The notes beneath the pieces are model-generated. The model saw nothing but the letters and a program-made list of their open reading frames with translations. It was not told the DNA's origin and did no database searches. Of a stretch of DNA of 64,000 nucleotides, positions 17,719 through 26,728 are shown piece by piece (position 1 is the stretch's first letter; the number at the start of each line of letters is the position of its first letter). This DNA is from Acidobacteriota bacterium. GTDB lineage: Bacteria; Acidobacteriota; Terriglobia; Acidiferrales; UBA7541. The position numbers and the translations under genes were made by a program. The stretch is taken from NCBI GenBank assembly GCA_013289955.1, contig JABCYZ010000014.1:62001-126000 (forward strand). Direction: 5' to 3'.

Positions 17719-18933
17719 TCAGCCAACAACTGAGGAGACCGACTCGCGGTGCGCTCGGAGGTCTGCGTTTGTGGATTGAATTGGGATGAGCTGGCCTTCG
17801 TGGAGACGATACTCGAGGCCGCGCCAAACAATTCTTTCGGAGAAGAACCCGGCCAGCCAAACAGCAAAGCTAATCGCGTCACGAACGGGAACGAGTCCCA
17901 GAATTTTGGAAAGTCGACGATCTCCCAACCCCCAGCTTCCCGTCAGCCAAGTCATGGCGACGCGCAGAATAAGGTAGGTGAGCAGAAAAGAGGCAGCTAG
18001 CAGCGGGGAACCAATGGACACCGCAAGTGCAGCCGCGACCAAAGTCCACGGCAGACCGTGAGTGAAGAGTAGCGCCCGATAGCCTGATGGGCGAGCGCTC
18101 TTCAAGGCAATGGACCAGCGCAGCTCACGATGGAAATATTCAGAAAGAGTTTCCTTGGAAAAGACCATGGAAACAGGTTTGGACATCAGGGCGACGCGAT
18201 GACCACAGAGAGCGATGCGTTTGCCAAGCTCAAAATCCTCTGAGTGATGATTGACCATGGCTTCCCACCCGCCAATTTCCGCGAGGTGTTTTTTGGAAGT
18301 GGCCATGGTCCAGCCGAAAGCGAAGCCGAGCCCGCCTTCGATTTTTCTTGCCACGAGAGCGGCGGGGGCGGAGTCCATATACATGCCCAGGGCGTCGAGA
18401 TTGGAGGCGAGTGTGCCAGAGCTGAGACTCTTATAAAAGGCCGTGACTACGCCGACTTCAGGGTTGCGAAAAGGAGCGGCTACCTGCTGAAGATAATCGG
18501 GCTCGACGCGGACGTCGCTGTCGCTCATGACAAGGAGGTCGTGCTTTGCATTTTGCGCCAACTGGCAAAGGTTATTCACTTTGTCGCTTGCGCCGACATA
18601 GGGAACATTGGTGATCAGGCGGATGGGGCGCTCCGGGAAATCGGCGCGAAGTTTCTCAATGACGGGAATGACTGGATCGCAGGGGTCCGATACGGCAAAG
18701 AGCAATTCGTATTCGGGGTAGTCCAGCCTGCAAAAGCTAGCGAAGTTTTCATAGGCTTCGTAGTCCAGGCCGCGTACAGGTTTTACGATGCTTGCGGGCG
18801 GCTGGAAAGGGATTTTGTGTTTCGGAATATTACGAGCAGCACGAAAATAGGCAATTACGCAATGGAGAGACAGAAGGTAGTAAACGAAGGGCAGCGCGGC
18901 CAAAAGGAGCACACTAACGGTTACAATCTGCAC
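17719..18933 (-). CDS. hpnI: Membrane glycosyltransferase, HpnI / ceramide glucosyltransferase (GT21) type
   Basis: 404 aa. An N-terminal membrane helix (about 4-30) is followed by a GT-A domain with PPASIVKPVRGLDYEAYENF, an acidic DSD motif in LLVMSDSDVRVEPDYL, the HSEDFELGKRIALCG segment, and the RELRWS motif that marks processive or lipid-linked enzymes of this group. Two or three membrane helices follow (about 300-375). HpnI adds GlcNAc to bacteriohopanetetrol, while the related ceramide enzymes use UDP-glucose; no other hopanoid gene is nearby, so the lipid acceptor is not certain. It lies apart from the polysaccharide locus and may stand alone. Confidence 0.75.
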   Translation of the reverse strand: MQIVTVSVLLLAALPFVYYLLSLHCVIAYFRAARNIPKHKIPFQPPASIVKPVRGLDYEAYENFASFCRLDYPEYELLFAVSDPCDPVIPVIEKLRADFPERPIRLITNVPYVGASDKVNNLCQLAQNAKHDLLVMSDSDVRVEPDYLQQVAAPFRNPEVGVVTAFYKSLSSGTLASNLDALGMYMDSAPAALVARKIEGGLGFAFGWTMATSKKHLAEIGGWEAMVNHHSEDFELGKRIALCGHRVALMSKPVSMVFSKETLSEYFHRELRWSIALKSARPSGYRALLFTHGLPWTLVAAALAVSIGSPLLAASFLLTYLILRVAMTWLTGSWGLGDRRLSKILGLVPVRDAISFAVWLAGFFSERIVWRGLEYRLHEGQLIPIQSTNADLRAHRESVSSVVG

Positions 18934-19020
18934 CTCAACTCCTCAGATTTCCATCGTCCGTCTTGGCGGAACAAATCTGCAAGATGATACCTCTGTTTAT
19001 CTGGCAAACAGGAAAAAAGT

Positions 19021-19707
19021 TCACGAGCTTATCGAATAACCGTAGGAGCGAATAGTCTCGACCGCCTGACTCCGGCTCTCGGCGTCAACCTGTTTCAAAA
19101 TTCGATGGATGTGATTCCTAACCGTGAACTCAGAAAGATTCAAACGAGAGGCGATCTCTTTATTTGTGAGGCCCTTGGCGACAAGGGCCACCAACTGTTG
19201 CTGACGCAAGGTAAGATCGGGCTTCGAAGCGACAGTTTGAACGGGCGTCTCGGGACCCATTTGAGCGACAAAACGGAATAATGTTGAACAAAGCTGGGGA
19301 GGGCACACCGCCTCGCCCCGGTAGACCGCACGCACGGCGGCAACAACGTCCGAAGCAGATGCATCTTGCAACAAATAGCCGGTTACACCGGCACGGATCG
19401 CTGCCAGGAAGTGCTTCTCATCGGATTCCCTCGCGATGACGACCATTTTAAAGGAAGCACGATCGGCGTTCTCTGTAGCTGTAAGTGCCGAGAACCACGG
19501 TGTTTGCAAGGAGTCGATGACCAGGACATCGCATTGGGAATCAAGGACAGCCACGGCCGTGGCCTCTGCATAACCACTCTGCCCGACAACGAGAAGGTCG
19601 GAACGCTTCGAAAAGAGGCGGACGAGCGCCTCGCGCAGCAAACGATTCTCTATAAGCAGAAAGGTCCGTATTGAAGAACTAGGGACTAGCTCGCTCATTG
19701 ACCCCAT
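19021..19707 (-). CDS. LuxR/NarL-type response regulator
   Basis: 228 aa. The receiver (about 12-135) has IRTFLLIENRLLREALVRLF at the start and DVLVIDSLQTPWF at the phospho-acceptor position, and the alpha4-beta5 region reads GVTGYLLQDASASDVVAAVR. The HTH (about 155-220) reads LRQQQLVALVAKGLTNKEIA then LSEFTVRNHIHRILKQV. It is divergent from the small pseudo-receiver gene and the polysaccharide locus that follows it, and it shares the 447-bp gap, so it is a candidate regulator of the locus; this is inference. Confidence 0.88.
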   Translation of the reverse strand: MGSMSELVPSSSIRTFLLIENRLLREALVRLFSKRSDLLVVGQSGYAEATAVAVLDSQCDVLVIDSLQTPWFSALTATENADRASFKMVVIARESDEKHFLAAIRAGVTGYLLQDASASDVVAAVRAVYRGEAVCPPQLCSTLFRFVAQMGPETPVQTVASKPDLTLRQQQLVALVAKGLTNKEIASRLNLSEFTVRNHIHRILKQVDAESRSQAVETIRSYGYSISS

Positions 19708-20154
19708 CAGTCTCTGCTGGGCACATTACTCGGCGAAGAGTATCGGGTAAATGGAACATTAATGGCCCAAGTACCGCGTGCTCGATGACAAACTAGAATG
19801 AATCCGCATTAATGTCAAGCATTAGGTAGTCCATACTCCGGCAATTCTCTAAAGATGACGTACTCCAATCCTAAGCAAGGGCATGCAATGAAACCATTTT
19901 TCTGGTGTAGATGCTGAACCGCTGCAAAAGAGTTGGCTCGCGAGCGAGGCCTATGACTGCGGAAGGAAGTGTCATCTTTGGCCGACAGTTGCGTGCATAG
20001 GTACTTCGGCAAAATTGGCTAGGGTCAAAACTGGTACCCACCAACATTCCAGACGTGTCTTATCCCATGTTGCAATAGCTCATGACGATAGTGAAGATTT
20101 GATTCTTACGCCGATAGCCCGCGACCTGGATACTTGAGCTGCAGGGAGTGCGCG
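19708..20154. other. Intergenic region between divergent regulator and polysaccharide locus
   Basis: 447 bp, lower in GC than its surroundings, with no supported gene. It should contain the promoter of the regulator on the minus strand and the main promoter for the small receiver gene and the export genes on the plus strand. Confidence 0.5.
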
Positions 20155-20532
20155 ATGGAAAAAACTATACGTGTCCTTGTGGCAAACCGCCCTCGGCTCA
20201 TGCGCGAAACAATTCTAGCGACTTTTGCGGATCAAGCTGACGTTGAGATCGTCGGTGAAGTGGCCGACGACTCGGAGATTATCGAGAGCGTGAATAGGAC
20301 CAGGCCGAATTTCGTGGTCATAGCGCTCGACCAGCCCGGCAGCAGGCCACGCGTCTGCGACGATCTCCTTCGCGAACATCCAGAAGTGCGCGTAATAGCA
20401 GTGGCCCCGGCGAAGAATTATGTCGTTTACTACTGGGCCTCGCTCGATATCCATTCAAGCAATATCGAAGCGTCGGAAGAAGGAATGTTGAACGTTCTCC
20501 GAAGCTCGATGGTCACAAACAGGACGAACTAA
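20155..20532 (+). CDS. Stand-alone pseudo-receiver protein (125 aa)
   Basis: The ATG at 20155 has CAGGGAG nine bases upstream. The sequence MEKTIRVLVANRPRLMRETI looks like a NarL-type receiver, but the site that normally carries the phospho-acceptor reads VVIALDQPG, with Ala where the Asp is expected four residues before the Pro, and the C-terminal part has no Lys-Pro signature. There is no DNA-binding domain. I recall similar small proteins in other acidobacteria. It sits 31 bp before the polysaccharide export gene and probably shares its transcript, so it may act by protein contact in controlling the locus. Confidence 0.7.
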   Translation: MEKTIRVLVANRPRLMRETILATFADQADVEIVGEVADDSEIIESVNRTRPNFVVIALDQPGSRPRVCDDLLREHPEVRVIAVAPAKNYVVYYWASLDIHSSNIEASEEGMLNVLRSSMVTNRTN

Positions 20533-20563
20533 AGGAATTCATGCCCAGCACTAGGGTGAAATT

Positions 20564-23500
20564 ATGGTGAGCATTGGAAAATGGAAAGACCTCGTCACGA
20601 CGCTCGTCCTAACCTCTTTGCTCTGCGGGCCAGCGTTTGCCCAGCAGCAAGTCGAGAAGCAGCGCGCGACGCGTGAACAGGGCGGGAGCGAATATGGTGT
20701 TCAACAAACGCCCGACTTCGCGCAGGAAAACCTGGGGCGGGTAGCGGCCTCCGCGACGCAGATTCGGGCGGTACTCGTCAAGGACGAAGGGCTGCTTGTG
20801 GAATTGAAGCGCTGGGTAGCGAAGGAGGCTACCGATAACGGCCAAGTCGTCGAGGATTCCACCCTGACGGATCAAGCGATTTTCGATCGTCTGGACCGGG
20901 ACGTAGCGTTTCGATCGATCGCGACGCGGCTCTTGCAGCGATACGGATATTTGATGCCGACGCCGAATCCAGACTCGGACTATGCCAAAGAAAACGAATT
21001 GGTTCTGAAGGAGCGGGCGCGGCGGCTGGTTCAGATTGAGGCGCAGGAAGATACAGACGCGCTTCGACCGCAACGAAACAATGGAGACCAGGAACGCACT
21101 GCGACGTGCGATCCTCGGCGGGATGAAGATTGTCAGCAACCCCAGGCTGACCGGCGCCAAAATACCCGCACTCCCGGCGGAATACCGCCGTCATATACGA
21201 ATCCCCCGCCGGGGCCTGACCAACAACCGTCACAGAGCCCTTCGAGAATCCTACGGGCGGATGGATTGCCCCAGGCCTTGGATCCGTTGGACGGTCCTAG
21301 TGGTGCTGGCTCTTCGCTAAATCTCGAGTTGGCTTCCAGTTCTGGCAAGCGCGACACGAATCCCTTGGCAAGCTCTCAAGCACTGGGCCAAGGCAGTATC
21401 GATACTCTGCTGCAAGGCCGGGATGCGGGGTCTCTGCCGAGTTCGCCAGGTCGAAACAACGGTGGCCCTACTTCAGACAAAAACGGATTGGAGCGCCCCT
21501 CGCGCGCGAGGCCCACGAACGAAAGAACGAGTGAGGAAGAGGTTTCACCGGTGAGAATGGTCCACCGAGCGAATCCCTATTCCGACATTCCGTCCCTCTA
21601 TGACATGTATGTGCAGGCATCGACGCGACAGAGGCCGACCGAGCGTTTTGGATTGGAAGTGTTCCGCAACACTTCGAATGACCCAGAAGCGATTCCCATG
21701 GATCTTCCCGTCGGTCCCGAGTACGTGCTCGGTCCGGGCGACAGTCTTGAGATCGATCTCTGGGGTGGAGTCTCGCAGAGAATGTATCGCGTCGTCGACC
21801 GTGAGGGTCGCGTGTCCTTGCCAGAAGTCGGACCGCTCCTTGTGAGCGGGCGAAACCTGGGCGAGGTGCAGCTGGCAGTGCAGCAGGCGCTAAGAACCGA
21901 ATATCGAGATGTCTCTGCGGATGTTTCCCTTGCGAAATTGAGATCCGTTCGTGTGTATGTTGTTGGCGATGTTGCGCAGCCGGGCGCATACGACATTAGT
22001 TCGCTCTCGACTCCGTTAAATGCTTTGTTTGCCGCGGGCGGAATAACTCCTCGCGGCTCGCTTCGCGCGCTTAAGCACTATCGTGGCAAACAGCTTGTGG
22101 AAGAGGTGGACGCTTACGATTTGCTTTTGCACGGAGTGCGGTCTGATATGAGCCGCTTGGAGAACGGCGACACGTTGCTCGTCCCTGCCCTGGGGCCACA
22201 GGTGACTGTTGACGGAATGGTGCGGCGGCCGGCAATTTATGAGCTGCACGGCGAGAACTCACTTGCAGACGTGCTCGAACTCGCGGGTGGAATCCTTCCA
22301 ACGGCCACGCTGCGACACATCGAGGTCCAGCGCGTCGAGGCGCACGAGAAGCGCACCATGCTTACCCTGGATCTGTCGCCTGCAGGTGACGCTGATTCTG
22401 TCAAAAAGCAGCTCGACGCCTTCAAGATCAGCGACGGCGACGAAGTACACATCTTTCCGATCGCTCCCTACAACGAAGACGCCATCTACCTTCAGGGGCA
22501 TGTTCTGCGTCCTGGACGATTTTCGTACAAACAAGGTATGAACTTCTCGGACTTGATCGGTTCCTACAAAGATTTATTGCCAGAACCGGCGCCGCACTAT
22601 GCGGAGATCGTCAGGTTAAATCCACCCGATTTTCATCCGAGTGTTGAAAGTTTCGATTTGACTGCGGCTCTGGCGAATCCGGCCTCGGCACCAAAGCTGC
22701 AGCCACTTGATACCGTTCGAATCTTCAGCCGGTACGATTTTGAGCCCGCTCCGGAAGTTTGGGTTGGCGGAGAAGTTAGAGAGCCCGGGAAATACCGCAC
22801 TTCCGGTCAAGCGCACCTGAGAGATACGGTATTTCTAGCAGGCGGAGTCACGCAGGACGCTTCGCTTGATTCTGCTCAGCTTTTCCGCACGCAGCCTGAC
22901 GGGACCATGAAGATCCTCAGTGTTGATCTCCGCGAAGCTCTCGCGGGAAATCCAGTGGACAACATTTTGATTCAGCCACGCGACCGCTTGCTGATTCATC
23001 GCAATTCGGCTCGTGTGGATCCCCCGACGGTTTACATCACCGGTGAAGTTGCGAAACCGGGCCGTTACCCGCTCACAACCAACATGCAGGTCGAGGATTT
23101 GGTTCGCGTAGCCGGTGGATTAAAGAGAAGCGCCTACACGGAAAGCGCTGATCTCTCGCGTTTCGAGATGAATTCGTCTCGAACGACTCCGAGCGACCGT
23201 CTGGAGCTTAATCTTTCTGCAGCCATGAACGGGGATGCGAAGGCCGACGTACCGCTCCGCGACGGCGACGTTCTGACGATCCGCCAGCTCCCGCGCTGGA
23301 CCGACATTGGCGCATCCATGACGGTGCGCGGGGAAGTTCTGCACCCCGGCACCTATGGCATCGAGCCTGGGGAGAAGCTGAGTTCTGTCTTGGCGCGAAG
23401 CGGAGGTTTTGACTCGGAAGCCTACTCCTATGGGGCAGTTTTAATGAGACGCGAAGTGCGCGACCTGGAGTTGAAGTCCTATATGGAGCTCGTCCAAAGA

Positions 23501-24073
23501 GTGAAGGCAGAGCAGGTGACCCTCAAAGCGCTACCGGAAGCGGATACCGATCAGAAAAACGCTAAGTTGACGGCAATAGGTCAGACAGAAGCCACTCTCG
23601 CTCAACTGCAAGCGAGCGCCCCGATCGGCCGCGTGGTGATTCATATCTCTCCCAATATGAAAGCCTGGCAAAACACAGCGGCAGACGTGCAGGTTCGCGA
23701 TGGCGACGTTCTTTTTGTTCCCAAAAAAGCAGGCTATGTGATGGTGAACGGGCAAGTCTTCAACCCGACGGCCATCAGTTATCGGCCGGGCCACAGCGCC
23801 AAGTGGTATCTCAGCCAAGCGGGCGGCGTGACGCAGCTCGCGGATAAGAAGGCCGTATTCGTGATCCGCGCCGACGGCTCCGTGATCGCCGCAAAAAACA
23901 ACAGCGATGGCTGGTGGGGAGGCGATCCGATGAGTGCGACGTTGCGAGCGGGGGACGTCATCGTTGTGCCCGAAAAAGCGCCAAAGATCGGCGGTCGAAA
24001 TTGGGCGCTGCTTATGCAATCAGCGTCCATGGTTTCGTCTGTTGCCTTGGCGGTGGCGTATATCCACCCGTGA
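20564..24073 (+). CDS. Polysaccharide export protein with many SLBB domains (Wza-like, 1169 aa)
   Basis: Signal peptide at about 1-26 (LVTTLVLTSLLCGPAFAQQQ). A long low-complexity, charged N-terminal region reaches about residue 370. The Poly_export core starts near 385 (YVLGPGDSLEIDLWGGVSQR) and is followed by a series of SLBB units with the recurring phrases VYVVGDVAQPGAYDI, VWVGGEVREPGKYRT, VYITGEVAKPGRYPL and MTVRGEVLHPGTYGI. Wza proteins usually have two SLBB units and about 380 residues, so this one is about three times longer. It should form the outer-membrane export channel, with the Wzz protein at 26729 as inner-membrane partner. Confidence 0.9.
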   Translation: MVSIGKWKDLVTTLVLTSLLCGPAFAQQQVEKQRATREQGGSEYGVQQTPDFAQENLGRVAASATQIRAVLVKDEGLLVELKRWVAKEATDNGQVVEDSTLTDQAIFDRLDRDVAFRSIATRLLQRYGYLMPTPNPDSDYAKENELVLKERARRLVQIEAQEDTDALRPQRNNGDQERTATCDPRRDEDCQQPQADRRQNTRTPGGIPPSYTNPPPGPDQQPSQSPSRILRADGLPQALDPLDGPSGAGSSLNLELASSSGKRDTNPLASSQALGQGSIDTLLQGRDAGSLPSSPGRNNGGPTSDKNGLERPSRARPTNERTSEEEVSPVRMVHRANPYSDIPSLYDMYVQASTRQRPTERFGLEVFRNTSNDPEAIPMDLPVGPEYVLGPGDSLEIDLWGGVSQRMYRVVDREGRVSLPEVGPLLVSGRNLGEVQLAVQQALRTEYRDVSADVSLAKLRSVRVYVVGDVAQPGAYDISSLSTPLNALFAAGGITPRGSLRALKHYRGKQLVEEVDAYDLLLHGVRSDMSRLENGDTLLVPALGPQVTVDGMVRRPAIYELHGENSLADVLELAGGILPTATLRHIEVQRVEAHEKRTMLTLDLSPAGDADSVKKQLDAFKISDGDEVHIFPIAPYNEDAIYLQGHVLRPGRFSYKQGMNFSDLIGSYKDLLPEPAPHYAEIVRLNPPDFHPSVESFDLTAALANPASAPKLQPLDTVRIFSRYDFEPAPEVWVGGEVREPGKYRTSGQAHLRDTVFLAGGVTQDASLDSAQLFRTQPDGTMKILSVDLREALAGNPVDNILIQPRDRLLIHRNSARVDPPTVYITGEVAKPGRYPLTTNMQVEDLVRVAGGLKRSAYTESADLSRFEMNSSRTTPSDRLELNLSAAMNGDAKADVPLRDGDVLTIRQLPRWTDIGASMTVRGEVLHPGTYGIEPGEKLSSVLARSGGFDSEAYSYGAVLMRREVRDLELKSYMELVQRVKAEQVTLKALPEADTDQKNAKLTAIGQTEATLAQLQASAPIGRVVIHISPNMKAWQNTAADVQVRDGDVLFVPKKAGYVMVNGQVFNPTAISYRPGHSAKWYLSQAGGVTQLADKKAVFVIRADGSVIAAKNNSDGWWGGDPMSATLRAGDVIVVPEKAPKIGGRNWALLMQSASMVSSVALAVAYIHP

Positions 24074-24079
24074 CGAAAG

Positions 24080-26644
24080 ATGCTCATGATGCGGGGGTGT
24101 TTCATCGTGATGGCGTTTAGTTTGGCGGCGTCGAGTCTAACGCCAACATCAGCCATTGCTAGGCCTGCGCCGCGGCAAGCAGGGGAGCAGGGCGCGGAGG
24201 CTTCAAAAGAGAGCAGTTCGATCACGAAAGCAAAGGAATCGAACGCGGCGAGAAAAATCGTTACCGATCCGGACTCGGAATTTAACGCGGCTCCGCCGCG
24301 GAGTTTTAAGGGGTTAGGAAAGGAATTCTTGCTAGACCAAGAACAAATCTGGTCGAGTCCCGCGAAGCTGCAATTTTCGGATGTTCAGTGGCTAGTGCCT
24401 CTGAGCGGGATTACCGCGGGCCTTTTCGTGACGGACTTTGACTATAGCAAGAATTTGTCGCACAACCCCACGACAATTAGCCACTACAACACAATCTCTA
24501 ATGCCGGAATCGGAGCGCTCATAGGTGGTGCAGGTGGAATGTGGGTGCTGGGCCACGTCAAGCACAACGAACACTGGAGCGAGACCGGATTCCTGGCCGG
24601 TGAGGCGGCCCTGAACAGCTTGGTAATGGTGGAGTCGCTCAAATACTCGCTTCGGCGCGAGAGGCCTTACCAAGGGGACGGCACTGGGCCATTTTTTCAA
24701 GGCGGCACATCGTTTCCCTCAGAGCACGCTGCCGTGGCTTGGTCCATAGCAGGAGTTGTGGCACACGAGTATCCCAGCCCATTCGTCAAAATCATGGCCT
24801 ATGGCCTCGCTTCCTTTGTGGACTACTCGCGGATCCGTGGGCGCCAGCATTTTCCTTCGGATGTCTTCGTGGGCAGCATGATGGGCAACTTGATCGGACA
24901 GAATATCTACAGCCGAAATCATGATCCTGGATTAGGCGGTGAGGCGTGGAGATCGCTTAGCCAAATGTTTCGGAGTGATGGGAATCTCACTGCGAGCAAT
25001 ATGGGCTCACCGTACGTCCCCATGGACAGCTGGGTCTATTCTGCCTTTGACCGCCTTGCCGCAATGGGCTATGTGAAAAGCGGAATGTTTGGAATGCGCC
25101 CTTGGACGCGTTTGGAATGCGCCAGGCTCCTCAACGAGTCCGAGAATCATCGCATCGAGGAGAGCAGTTCATCGGAAGCGGCAAGAACTTACGCGGAATT
25201 GGCGAAGGAATTTGCCGGCGAGTTTCGCGAGATGAGCGCCGGTGAGAACAGAGGCGCGAAAGTAGAATCACTCTACACAAGCTTTACCGGAATTTCCGGC
25301 CAGCCCCTCACAGACGGGTTTAACTTTGGGCAGACGATCGTCAATGATTACGGGAGACCTTACCAAGAGGGTTTGAATTCTGCCGACGGCTTCTCTGCAT
25401 GGGCCACTGAAGGCCACCTCGTAGTTTACGTGCGCGCAGAGTACGAACACGCACCTTCAGCGCCTGCGTTATCCGAGAGCGCTCGAGAATTCATAGCAAC
25501 GAGCAACGGTCTGCCTTCCGTTGCTCCTCCCACGCCGTTCGGCGCCGTGAATCGCTTTCAATTACTAGACTCCTACGTTGGTCTCAATTTTTCCAACTGG
25601 CAGATTACTTTCGGACCTCAGACGCTGTGGTGGGGCCCCAGTTTGGGCGGGCCATTGATGTTCAGCGATAACGCCGCGCCCGTAAACATGCTTCGCATCA
25701 ATCGCGTCTCACCGTTCAAGCTGCCGAGTGTCTTGGGATGGCTGGGACCGTGGCGAGTTGAATCATTTCTCGGTCAACTTACCGGACATGATTTCGTATT
25801 CCAGACCGACACGGGCCTCGTGGGCCAGTTTGGCGAGTCTCTAGGTCGTCAGCCCTTTTTGGATGGATCCAGACTCAGTTTTAAGCCTTTGCCTGATTTT
25901 GAACTTGGCCTTTCTCTTACGGTCGTTTTCGCCGGTGGTCCGACTCCGCTGACCGCCCACACCTTTTTTCATAGCTATTCCCCGAGCCTCGGAAGTCAGG
26001 GAGGAGTGCCTGGCAACTCAACCGATCCAGGAGATCGCCGATCGGGGCTCGACTTTACACTGCGAGTCCCAGGTGTGAAAGATGGGTTGAGCTTTTATTC
26101 GGAGGCATTTGTAGAAGACGAGTACTCGCCCATTGCCTACTGGCGAAACGCAGCGACTTGGTCAGGCCTGTATCTGGCGCAAGTCCCCAAACTCAACAAA
26201 TTGGACCTTCGAGTCGAGGCCGGTTATACCGACCTGCCCAGTGGCCTCCAGAACGGGACCTCCCAGTCACACTACAGCAATGGGATTTTCTACTCAAATG
26301 TTCGATACCCCGACGGTTCCTACGCGAATGACGGTTATCTCCTCGGAAATTGGATGGGAAGAGAGAGTCAGGGTGTTCAGGCTTGGAGCAACTATAGATT
26401 CAGTCCGCGAAGTTTTATTCAGGCCAGCTTCAGACATCAAAAGGTGAGTCACCAATTTATGCCCGGCGGGGGCACGCTTACCGATGCGGCGTTGAGCGCG
26501 AACGTGTGGCTCCGCAACGACTTAAGCGTGTCCGGCTCCGTTCAGTACGAACGCTGGTTATATCCGATCATCACGCCGGGAGCCCAGACCAACTTTACGA
26601 GTTCCTTGCAACTGACGTTCTGGCCGCAGTCTTGGAAGAAATAG
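24080..26644 (+). CDS. PAP2 phosphatase fused to capsule assembly protein Wzi domain (854 aa)
   Basis: Start 6 bp after the export gene; the ATG at 24110 is an alternative that shortens the leader. The N-terminal part holds a PAP2 domain: KYSLRRERP (K-x6-RP), FPSEHAAVAWS (a PSGH motif with Glu for Gly) and YSRIRGRQHFPSDVF (SR-x5-H-x3-D). The C-terminal 500 residues read as an 18-stranded outer-membrane barrel of the Wzi type (NWQITFGPQTLWWGPSLGGP; final strand SSLQLTFWPQSWKK). Wzi anchors capsule on the surface; the PAP2 part could remove phosphate from undecaprenyl pyrophosphate after export. That joint role is inference. Confidence 0.85.
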   Translation: MLMMRGCFIVMAFSLAASSLTPTSAIARPAPRQAGEQGAEASKESSSITKAKESNAARKIVTDPDSEFNAAPPRSFKGLGKEFLLDQEQIWSSPAKLQFSDVQWLVPLSGITAGLFVTDFDYSKNLSHNPTTISHYNTISNAGIGALIGGAGGMWVLGHVKHNEHWSETGFLAGEAALNSLVMVESLKYSLRRERPYQGDGTGPFFQGGTSFPSEHAAVAWSIAGVVAHEYPSPFVKIMAYGLASFVDYSRIRGRQHFPSDVFVGSMMGNLIGQNIYSRNHDPGLGGEAWRSLSQMFRSDGNLTASNMGSPYVPMDSWVYSAFDRLAAMGYVKSGMFGMRPWTRLECARLLNESENHRIEESSSSEAARTYAELAKEFAGEFREMSAGENRGAKVESLYTSFTGISGQPLTDGFNFGQTIVNDYGRPYQEGLNSADGFSAWATEGHLVVYVRAEYEHAPSAPALSESAREFIATSNGLPSVAPPTPFGAVNRFQLLDSYVGLNFSNWQITFGPQTLWWGPSLGGPLMFSDNAAPVNMLRINRVSPFKLPSVLGWLGPWRVESFLGQLTGHDFVFQTDTGLVGQFGESLGRQPFLDGSRLSFKPLPDFELGLSLTVVFAGGPTPLTAHTFFHSYSPSLGSQGGVPGNSTDPGDRRSGLDFTLRVPGVKDGLSFYSEAFVEDEYSPIAYWRNAATWSGLYLAQVPKLNKLDLRVEAGYTDLPSGLQNGTSQSHYSNGIFYSNVRYPDGSYANDGYLLGNWMGRESQGVQAWSNYRFSPRSFIQASFRHQKVSHQFMPGGGTLTDAALSANVWLRNDLSVSGSVQYERWLYPIITPGAQTNFTSSLQLTFWPQSWKK

Positions 26645-26728
26645 AAGGAAGTAGATCGATGGAATGGAGCGGGCACTAGAGCGTGAGACCGGTAAACATC
26701 GAAGGAAAGGACGGAGCTTCGAACAGAC

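Noticed and set aside
19815..20012. 65-codon minus-strand frame upstream of the LuxR-type gene
   Set aside because: No ribosome site, no coherent fold pattern, and placed where promoters are expected.
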